A stretch of 20,140 nucleotides of DNA, taken from an uncultured Actinomyces sp. GTDB taxonomy: Bacteria; Actinomycetota; Actinomycetes; Actinomycetales; Actinomycetaceae. A program made the translations under genes and the position numbers. Below, in pieces: positions 1 to 5,764 of the stretch. The notes beneath the pieces are model-generated. The model was not told where the DNA came from. It saw only the letters and a program-made list of their open reading frames with translations, and ran no database searches. The stretch spans positions 1 through 20,140 of the forward strand of contig CALIEP010000363.1 of the NCBI GenBank assembly GCA_938022345.1, read 5' to 3'. Position 1 is the stretch's first letter. The number at the start of each line of letters is the position of its first letter.

Positions 1-356
1 ACCGTGAGCACGGGATTGATCCCAAACCACTTCTTAAGAAGATCGCGGACGTCACTGACATGCTGGCTCGCGAAGAGGTCGATACTGCGCAGCTCCTCGA
101 AGGCGGATACCGCCGCGAGCGGCCGGCTACTGACATTCGCGCAGATGCGATGGCCTCGGAGGCTATCGAGGACGTGCCGATGAGCCGGGAAGAGCTTGCC
201 AATATGGCGCAAAATGACCTTGAGGCTCTTATTGCCCAGTTGAGTTCTCGAATGATGGAAGCCGCAGAGAATCTCCAGTTTGAGCTTGCTGCTCGCCTAC
301 GTGATGAGCTCGCTGAACTCAAGAAAGAGCTTCGTGCGATGAAAGCTGCAAACTAA
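1..356 (+). CDS. uvrB: UvrABC system protein B, C-terminal fragment
   Basis: This is the last 117 or so codons of UvrB, the damage-verifying helicase-like subunit of nucleotide excision repair; the 5' part lies outside the window. The reading frame is open from base 3. It starts in the conserved end of the helicase core (REHGIDPKPLLKKI, then ADVTDML), passes through a variable linker, and ends in a UVR domain (EALIAQLSSRMMEAAENLQF, then ELAARLRDELAELKKEL). In this family that coiled-coil hairpin contacts the matching UVR domain of UvrC. The gene stops with TAA and an inverted repeat follows 18 bases later. The identification is firm because the family's C-terminal architecture is complete and uvrA and uvrC lie downstream in the same window. 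Confidence 0.95.
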   Translation, partial: REHGIDPKPLLKKIADVTDMLAREEVDTAQLLEGGYRRERPATDIRADAMASEAIEDVPMSREELANMAQNDLEALIAQLSSRMMEAAENLQFELAARLRDELAELKKELRAMKAAN

Positions 357-374
357 TCTTTGTGGAAAGTGGTG

Positions 375-396
375 AGTGCCTTTGAGTAAAGGCACT
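375..396 (+). terminator. Perfect 9-bp hairpin after uvrB, possible terminator
   Basis: AGTGCCTTT pairs perfectly with AAAGGCACT across a GAGT loop, 18 bases after the uvrB stop. No T-run follows, so this would be an actinobacterial-type terminator without a U-tract, or an attenuator. It lies between uvrB and the next gene on the same strand. Its role is inferred only from position and stem strength. Confidence 0.5.
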
Positions 397-437
397 AAGA
401 TAGTGGTGTTCTAAGTTCTCAATGCTGGGAGTCGACT

Positions 438-1190
438 GTGTTTACGATGGCGCATACGCAAGCGCGTCCCGTTCCTTTTTTCAAACGCGCCCTTGCTTGG
501 TCTGCTCATCTCTTCACACTAACCGGTGTGCTGTGGGCGTCTTTGGCGACGATTGCACTGTACGAGGGGCATATCCGCCAGATGTGGATGTGGTTGGGAA
601 TCGCGCTTCTTGTTGATGCAGTTGACGGGAGTTTCGCGCGTGCTGTTCGCGTCACTGAATACGCTCCCGGTTTTGACGGAGCGACTTTGGACAATATTGT
701 CGACTACCTGACCTGGACCTTTATTCCGGCGCTGTTCATGGTCTTCTATCTCCCGTTTGGATCCCGCGGGCTAGGCATCGCTGCTGCCTTAATTGTCTGC
801 CTCTCCTCAATGTTCTGTTATTGCAATGTTTCCTTGAAGACGCCAGACCACTACTTCATGGGTTTTCCGGCGGCATGGAATGTGGTTGCAGCAATTATGT
901 GGATTTTCCAAACCGGAGCTCTTTTTAACTTCATTGCGACCGTAATATTGGCGATCCTTACAGTTGCCCCGATTGCTTTTGTCCATCCCTTCCGGGTCGG
1001 TCGTTTGCGGGTCGTCAACATCGTTGCAGCACTGGTATGGGTAGCGGCAACGGCTGTACTTGTCGCATATGCACCCCTGCGCCCCTTTATCCTTACAGGT
1101 ATTTGGTGGGTTGCGGGGATCTGGATTCTTGTCGTGAGCGCTGTGCGTTCGATTCAGGGAATTCCTCAAGAATTTCGCGACGCAGAGTAA
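438..1190 (+). CDS. pcs: Phosphatidylcholine synthase-type CDP-alcohol phosphotransferase
   Basis: This is a 250-residue integral membrane protein with about eight hydrophobic segments. Residues 63-89 carry DG-x2-AR-x12-G-x3-D-x3-D (D63, G64, A67, R68, G81, D85, D89). The 12-residue spacing, instead of the usual 8 or 9, is the known hallmark of phosphatidylcholine synthase. That enzyme joins choline directly to CDP-diacylglycerol to give phosphatidylcholine and CMP, and is Mn2+-dependent in characterised cases. The downstream KTPDHYFMGFPAAWN block (134-148) is also Pcs-like. The GTG start is chosen because GGGAG (427-431) sits 6 bases upstream; the in-frame ATG three codons later would have 15-base spacing. 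The 3' end overlaps the convergent gene by 25 bases. Family assignment is strong; actual choline use is inferred. Confidence 0.85.
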   Translation: MFTMAHTQARPVPFFKRALAWSAHLFTLTGVLWASLATIALYEGHIRQMWMWLGIALLVDAVDGSFARAVRVTEYAPGFDGATLDNIVDYLTWTFIPALFMVFYLPFGSRGLGIAAALIVCLSSMFCYCNVSLKTPDHYFMGFPAAWNVVAAIMWIFQTGALFNFIATVILAILTVAPIAFVHPFRVGRLRVVNIVAALVWVAATAVLVAYAPLRPFILTGIWWVAGIWILVVSAVRSIQGIPQEFRDAE

Positions 1191-2080
1191 CGCTTGACAA
1201 GACGCGTGTTCTGAATCCCACGCCAAACCTCAGTAGCAAGAGACGCCGCAATCATGAGGCCGACGATGATAATCACCGAGCCGGGGTATCCGCGTCCATG
1301 TACCCAGAAATAAACATAGGGTGCCATGAACGTTGCTAATGCGACAACTGCGCCGGTATAACGTTCTAATGGCCTCGATGCGGTTAGCATCGCGAGAATT
1401 CCCCAAGTGTAGGGGATTGCGGTCAGTACATCGATTCCCCACAAGACCAACACAGAGCCGTGGAATTGTGGGACAAAGACGACTGGAAGTGCCCGAAGTG
1501 ATGAGTACACGAAGACCACTGCGTAAACCCAAAAACGTGGGTCTTTAAGAATTCGTGTGATGAGAGAACGTTTGAAAACCTTTACCCCTGCTGCCTCAAT
1601 CTGATGGGCGAGGCCGTGGGGCGTTCGCGTTGCATTCATCCCTTCTAATGCTGCCCTGAAGCTTGCATCGGGGAGTAGCTGATGAACAACGTTACTGACC
1701 CGTAGTCCGAAGACAGTCTGCGTCTCAGAGTGCTGCGCACCGACGTTGACGAAGAGGTCGAATAGTGGACCTGCGAGTTCCTTCAGTTGCTCAGCGTCAA
1801 TAGGGCCAATCAACCAGATCAAAGCCCGGTGCTCTAACGCATCGCGTACTTCAGAGAAAAAATCATCGGTTGTTGACAGTGTCTGTGGTGTGAGTTCACG
1901 AACCTCACGCCGTCCCAATTCAGCAAGTCTGGAAACGCCGGCAGTGTGCGCGAGTTTTGTTGTATCAAAAGCACAGGCTTGGACGACTGGCAGTTCAAAA
2001 GGTGCCTGGGTTGACCCGAAAAGGGTCTCCTTTAGGCGACGCAGTCGGGACACTTGGGCTGCACGATTTTGAACACTCAC
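1166..2080 (-). CDS. Uncharacterised membrane protein with four C-terminal helices
   Basis: I do not recognise this 304-residue protein. The first 175 residues or so are soluble-looking and mixed in charge, with a hydrophobic patch (ALIWLIGPID, 86-95) suggesting a folded cytoplasmic domain. Four hydrophobic segments follow at about 184-203, 208-232, 243-260 and 268-286, then a basic tail (VKRYSASRNS). There is no signal peptide and no catalytic motif that I can name. The GTG start has no convincing ribosome binding site, but TAGACT (2088-2093 on the plus strand) ends 7 bases before it, so the message may be leaderless. Its 3' end runs 25 bases into the convergent pcs gene, and it is divergent from the riboswitch-controlled terC operon. 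Coding status is supported by length, coherent membrane topology and lack of a competing gene; function is unknown. Confidence 0.75.
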   Translation of the reverse strand: MSVQNRAAQVSRLRRLKETLFGSTQAPFELPVVQACAFDTTKLAHTAGVSRLAELGRREVRELTPQTLSTTDDFFSEVRDALEHRALIWLIGPIDAEQLKELAGPLFDLFVNVGAQHSETQTVFGLRVSNVVHQLLPDASFRAALEGMNATRTPHGLAHQIEAAGVKVFKRSLITRILKDPRFWVYAVVFVYSSLRALPVVFVPQFHGSVLVLWGIDVLTAIPYTWGILAMLTASRPLERYTGAVVALATFMAPYVYFWVHGRGYPGSVIIIVGLMIAASLATEVWRGIQNTRLVKRYSASRNS

Positions 2081-2087
2081 TCTGTTG

Positions 2088-2093
2088 AGTCTA
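2088..2093 (-). promoter_or_regulatory. Candidate -10 (TAGACT) for a leaderless transcript
   Basis: On the minus strand TAGACT lies 7 bases before the GTG start of the membrane-protein gene, which would place transcription initiation at or next to the start codon. No good -35 is visible. The same geometry occurs at uvrA and uvrC in this window. Confidence 0.4.
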
Positions 2094-2156
2094 AAGCACT
2101 TGCGTGTGAAGCTCTTAACGACTTGTGATCTGACAGAGAATGTGAGCGGAATCGTT

Positions 2157-2165
2157 TGTTACGCT
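2157..2165 (+). promoter_or_regulatory. Extended -10 promoter of the terC operon
   Basis: TGTTACGCT fits the extended -10 pattern TG-N-TANNNT, and the expected start point about 6-7 bases later coincides with the first base pair of the riboswitch closing stem (2172). The -35 region is poor, as is usual for extended -10 promoters. The agreement with the aptamer boundary is the main support. Confidence 0.5.
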
Positions 2166-2170
2166 AGTCG

Positions 2171-2283
2171 CGAGGGGAGTAATCCCAAAAAGAGCACCAT
2201 CGTCAACGCGGTATCTCCTAGATACCCGGTGTTGCTGCCCAATTTTGGGTGGGAAGAGACCTCAAGTCTCTGCCTGAAAGGTC
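2171..2283 (+). promoter_or_regulatory. yybP-ykoY (Mn2+-sensing) riboswitch upstream of terC
   Basis: The aptamer has the family's conserved elements in order. GAGG (2172-2175) pairs with CCTC (2260-2263) as the closing stem. The metal-site internal loop GGAGTAA (2176-2182) faces AGAGA (2255-2259). TCCC (2183-2186) pairs with GGGA (2251-2254). The P3 arm contains TCGTCAAC, an inner stem GGTATC/GATACC (2210-2215/2220-2225) and the conserved CGG after it. The last hairpin is CCCAA/TTGGG (2238-2248). The optional P2 hairpin seen in some members is absent. Downstream, GACCT (2258-2262) is complementary to AGGTC (2279-2283), which includes the terC ribosome binding site, giving a plausible translational switch. 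Members of this class bind Mn2+ and often precede TerC-family genes, as here. I matched it by motif and pairing, not by a covariance model. Confidence 0.9.
2276..2281 (+). promoter_or_regulatory. Ribosome binding site that sets the terC start
   Basis: GAAAGG stands 6 bases before GTG at 2288 and overlaps the predicted switching helix of the riboswitch. It favours this start over the upstream in-frame GTG at 2249, which lies inside the aptamer. Confidence 0.75.
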
Positions 2284-2287
2284 ATTC

Positions 2288-3289
2288 GTGGACGTACATA
2301 TCCTCGGCTGGATCGGCTTGGCCGTCGCTGTTATCGCCCTAATTTCCACTGACATCATTGGACACGTGCGTAAGCCCCATGCACCTTCTATGAAAGAAGC
2401 AACAGCGTGGACATTGGGCTACGTTGCTCTTGCGGTCATGTTCGGCCTAGCGATTTGGGCGATCTACGGGGCAACCTACGCGATCCAGTTCTATAGCGGC
2501 TACATGATGGAGTGGTCACTTTCGCTGGACAACCTCTTCGTCTTCGTCATTATCATGGCGTCCTTCAAGGTGCCAAGGGTGTTTCAGCAGAAAGCACTCC
2601 TTGCGGGAATCATTCTTGCACTGATCTTTAGGGCATTTTTCATCATCGTCGGTGTCACCCTGGTCAATCGATTTACCTGGATGTTCTTCTTCTTCGGTGC
2701 ATGGCTGCTGTGGACGGCATATTCACAGGCCCGTGAAGGCGCTTCCGGTGAAGAGGAAGAAGTTGGGGAAATTCAAGAGAATGCTTTTGTCCGCTTCGTT
2801 CGACGCATTTTTCCTGTGACAGATGGATACATCGGAGACCGCTTCTTCTATCGCCATAATCGTCACACATCCATCACCCCCTTGTTCCTTGTCGTTCTGG
2901 CGCTTGGATCCGCGGATCTGATGTTTGCGCTCGACTCGATTCCTGCGATCCTTGGCCTCACTCAAGAGGAGTATTTGGTCTTTGCATGCAATGCTTTTGC
3001 ATTGCTGGGGCTTCGACAGCTCTTCTTCCTGATCGATGGCCTTCTCGAAAAGCTTGTTTTCCTCAACTACGGACTTGCAGTGATCTTGGGCTTCATTGGG
3101 GTGAAGCTGATTCTCCATGCACTCCACGAAAACTCATTGCCCTTCCTTAACGGTGGTGCACCCATTCATGGGATTCCGGAAATCGGAATCTCGGTCTCAC
3201 TTGCTGTCATTGCAGGGACACTCATCACGACAGTTCTAGCTTCACTCATTTATTCGAAGCGTGATTCCTCGAGGAGTAACGGCCGATGA
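2288..3289 (+). CDS. TerC/Alx-family membrane protein, probable Mn2+ exporter
   Basis: TerC-family proteins such as E. coli Alx and Bacillus MeeF/MeeY move Mn2+ out of the cytoplasm or to exported enzymes. With the GTG chosen here the protein has 333 residues, normal for the family, and about nine hydrophobic helices. The two acidic membrane motifs are present: EWSLSLDN (E75, D81, N82) and SADLMFALDS (D210, D216), in the family's usual internal symmetry. A cytoplasmic loop near 150-165 is very acidic (GEEEEVGE). The upstream in-frame GTG at 2249 is rejected because it lies inside the riboswitch and lacks a ribosome binding site. The stop overlaps the next ATG as ATGA, so the ATPase is translationally coupled. 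Mn2+ as substrate is inferred from the riboswitch and family precedent. Confidence 0.9.
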   Translation: MDVHILGWIGLAVAVIALISTDIIGHVRKPHAPSMKEATAWTLGYVALAVMFGLAIWAIYGATYAIQFYSGYMMEWSLSLDNLFVFVIIMASFKVPRVFQQKALLAGIILALIFRAFFIIVGVTLVNRFTWMFFFFGAWLLWTAYSQAREGASGEEEEVGEIQENAFVRFVRRIFPVTDGYIGDRFFYRHNRHTSITPLFLVVLALGSADLMFALDSIPAILGLTQEEYLVFACNAFALLGLRQLFFLIDGLLEKLVFLNYGLAVILGFIGVKLILHALHENSLPFLNGGAPIHGIPEIGISVSLAVIAGTLITTVLASLIYSKRDSSRSNGR

Positions 3290-5697
3290 CCATTGCTGCA
3301 CAAGCTCCTAATCCTGCTCAGGGACTTAGTGGATCTGAAGTAAAAATCCGCGAAGAACAAGGCAAGCTGAACATCACTAAGCTCCCTTCATCGCGATCGC
3401 TGGCATCGATTATCCGCGCAAATGTCTTGACGCTTTTTAATGCGATCTTGAGTATTGCAATGGTCATCGTGATCATCTTCGGGTCCTGGCAAGATGCCGT
3501 TTTCGGCGCAATCATGATCATCAACGCGGTTATTGGAATTTTCTCCGAGCTCCGTGCAAAGAAAACTCTGGATGATCTTGCAATCGTTGACGCCCCACGG
3601 GCGAAGGTACGACGCGATGGGCGTACCGAGCAGATCGACGTTCAACGCATTGTTCTTGACGATATTGTTGAGCTTTCACTTGGCGATCAAATTGCAGCTG
3701 ACGGTGAGGTCCTAGAAGTTTCCGGTTTGGAAATCGACGAATCGATGCTGACGGGCGAATCTCGCCCGGTTCTTAAGCAGGTCGGTGATCGTGTCCTCGC
3801 TGGAACATCCGTCGTTTCTGGGTCTGGAGTAATGCATGTGCAAGCAGTAGGTTCGGACCTGTACGCGCAGGGTATTGCGCGTCATGCGCGGACTTTCTCT
3901 CTTGCCACTTCCGAGATCCAACAGGGTATTAATAAGATTCTGCGTGTTATTTCTATTGCCCTTCCTCCAATTATTCTTCTGACGCTCTGGTCGCAAACAC
4001 GAATTGCAGGAGAAGGCACTCCCTATGCGTGGCAACACGCGTTGGTTCTTGCTGTTGCAAGTGTCGTCGGAATGATTCCGCAGGGATTGGTACTTCTCAC
4101 CTCCATGAACTTCGCGATCGGTTCAGCAACGCTGGCGCGCAAAGGCGCTCTTGTTCAGGAGCTTCCCGCAGTTGAAGTCTTGGCTCGTGTTGATGCACTT
4201 TGTCTGGATAAGACCGGTACGCTCACAACCGGTGGGATTCGACTGCGCTCCTTGGAAATCCTTGATCGACAGCGAGAAGATGAGCTTCTACGTGCGCTGT
4301 GGGTACTCAACGACGATGGAACGAATGCAACCGCGCGGGCAATCAAAGACTATTTGCTCACCAGGGGAGAGCTCTCTGACTTAGATACAGAAGCTTCGCG
4401 GACTATTCCCTTCTCCTCTGAACGTAAATGGGCAGCATGGGTCACTCAAAGTGCATCAATTGTTATGGGCGCACCTGAGATGCTTATTGATCACGTGGCA
4501 ACCCTCGAAAGTCTTCGAGCTGATATTCGTTCGTATGCCAGTGAGGGCTTGCGAGTATTAGTCGTCGTTCGCTATGACGAGGCCATTGAAGACCAGACTC
4601 TTCCGGCAAACCCGTCGCCTCTTGCCCTCTTGGTTTTGGAAGAAGACTTGCGCGATGACGCGACCGAGACCCTCGCTTACTTCCGCCGCCAGGGTGTGCG
4701 TGTACGCATCATTTCGGGCGATAGCCCGAATACGGTTGCTGCACTAGCCGCACAGGTCGGATTGCGTTCGCCTAATGGCGATGCTCCTCATGCATTTGAC
4801 GCTCGGAATCTTCCTGAGGACCCTACCTCTACTGAATTCCTCTCTATCGTTGAGGCAACAGATGTTTTCGGACGTGTTACCCCCGAACAAAAACGTGCGT
4901 TGGTCAAGGCCCTGCAAACTCAGAAGCACTGTGTTGCCATGACGGGTGATGGTGTCAATGACGCTCTCGCACTTAAAGATGCTGATCTAGGCATCGCGAT
5001 GGGCAATGGTGCAGCAGCAACCAAGGCCGTTTCACAATTAGTTTTGGTTGATCAAAAGTTTTCGGTGCTTCCCAGTGTCTTGGCCGAGGGACGTCGCATT
5101 ATGGCCAATATGGAACGTGTGTCATCGCTTTTCTTGGCAAAGACGACCTACGCGACACTATTCGTCATTCTTAGTGCAATTTTTGCCTGGCGTTACCCCT
5201 TCTTGCCGCGACATTTCACCTATGTCGACACTCTGACTATCGGTGTTCCCGCGTTCTTCATTGCCTTAGGACCCAACAATCGGCGTTATGTTCCAGGCTT
5301 CTTGTCTCGAACTTTATCGCTGGCAATTCCTAGCGGTATCGTTCTGGGAGTTGCGGCTCTTGCTGTGTATTCTTCGGTCGGCAACGGTACGGTACTCGGT
5401 TCTACCGCGGCCGCAATGACGGTTCTGATTGCAGGATTGTGGCTTTTGTCGATCACAGCGAGGCCGCTGGTACCGTGGCGCATAGCCTTGATCTGCGCTA
5501 TGGCCCTAGCCGGGGTTTTAGGTGTTCTCCTTCCCTTTGCGCGAGCTTTCTTTGCCTTCCAATGGCCCCCGGCCCCGCTGTGGCTGGCGATTATCGGATC
5601 AGGACTTGCTGCCGGCCTCGTGATCGAAGCATTCTCGCGGGTGCTCTACATGGGTAAGCTTCGCGAAGCTGAGTCCGAAGGCCGTTCCATAGACTAA
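3286..5697 (+). CDS. Cation-transporting P-type ATPase, CtpE/Exp7-like
   Basis: This 803-residue P-type ATPase has all the catalytic marks: TGES (156-159) in the actuator domain, DKTGTLT (phosphorylated D308), and TGDGVND (553-559) in the hinge. There are two membrane pairs before the catalytic loops and about six helices after it. No heavy-metal N-terminal domain or CPC motif is present. The helix-4 motif reads IPQGLVLLTS (264-273); P2-type Ca2+ pumps have PEGL there, so the acidic ligand is replaced by glutamine. The C-terminal PAFFIALGPNNRR resembles CtpE and streptococcal Exp7-type pumps, implicated in Ca2+ transport. Its ATG overlaps the terC stop, and GAGGAG (3271-3276) lies inside the terC end. 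It is therefore probably under the same Mn2+ riboswitch. The transported ion (Ca2+, Mn2+ or other) cannot be read from sequence. Confidence 0.88.
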   Translation: MTIAAQAPNPAQGLSGSEVKIREEQGKLNITKLPSSRSLASIIRANVLTLFNAILSIAMVIVIIFGSWQDAVFGAIMIINAVIGIFSELRAKKTLDDLAIVDAPRAKVRRDGRTEQIDVQRIVLDDIVELSLGDQIAADGEVLEVSGLEIDESMLTGESRPVLKQVGDRVLAGTSVVSGSGVMHVQAVGSDLYAQGIARHARTFSLATSEIQQGINKILRVISIALPPIILLTLWSQTRIAGEGTPYAWQHALVLAVASVVGMIPQGLVLLTSMNFAIGSATLARKGALVQELPAVEVLARVDALCLDKTGTLTTGGIRLRSLEILDRQREDELLRALWVLNDDGTNATARAIKDYLLTRGELSDLDTEASRTIPFSSERKWAAWVTQSASIVMGAPEMLIDHVATLESLRADIRSYASEGLRVLVVVRYDEAIEDQTLPANPSPLALLVLEEDLRDDATETLAYFRRQGVRVRIISGDSPNTVAALAAQVGLRSPNGDAPHAFDARNLPEDPTSTEFLSIVEATDVFGRVTPEQKRALVKALQTQKHCVAMTGDGVNDALALKDADLGIAMGNGAAATKAVSQLVLVDQKFSVLPSVLAEGRRIMANMERVSSLFLAKTTYATLFVILSAIFAWRYPFLPRHFTYVDTLTIGVPAFFIALGPNNRRYVPGFLSRTLSLAIPSGIVLGVAALAVYSSVGNGTVLGSTAAAMTVLIAGLWLLSITARPLVPWRIALICAMALAGVLGVLLPFARAFFAFQWPPAPLWLAIIGSGLAAGLVIEAFSRVLYMGKLREAESEGRSID

Positions 5698-5715
5698 ACG
5701 TGAAGCAAAGCATAA

Positions 5716-5731
5716 AAGAACACATGTTCGA
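5716..5731 (+). promoter_or_regulatory. LexA (SOS) box upstream of uvrA
   Basis: AAGAAC-ACAT-GTTCGA matches the Gram-positive/actinobacterial LexA operator TCGAAC-N4-GTTCGA. The right half is perfect and the left half matches at 4 of 6 positions, with correct spacing. It overlaps the likely -35 region of uvrA, as expected for repression by occlusion. uvrA is a known SOS gene in many bacteria. Confidence 0.75.
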
Positions 5732-5758
5732 CCAAAGCAATGCGTCAACACGTAAACT
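5728..5758 (+). promoter_or_regulatory. Candidate uvrA promoter for a leaderless message
   Basis: TAAACT (5753-5758) is a good actinobacterial -10 and lies 6 bases before the uvrA GTG, so transcription would start at the start codon. TCGACC (5728-5733), 19 bases upstream, is a weak -35 that overlaps the LexA box. An in-frame TAA at 5753-5755 rules out an upstream start. Confidence 0.55.
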
Positions 5759-5764
5759 AGTGGA

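Noticed and set aside
2249..2287. Upstream GTG as the terC start (13 extra residues)
   Set aside because: It lies inside the aptamer and has no ribosome binding site, whereas the GTG at 2288 has GAAAGG 6 bases upstream and begins at the usual N-terminus of the family.
2085..2342. 85-codon plus-strand frame across the terC leader
   Set aside because: It runs through the riboswitch aptamer and into terC in another frame; it has no ribosome binding site and no protein-like composition.
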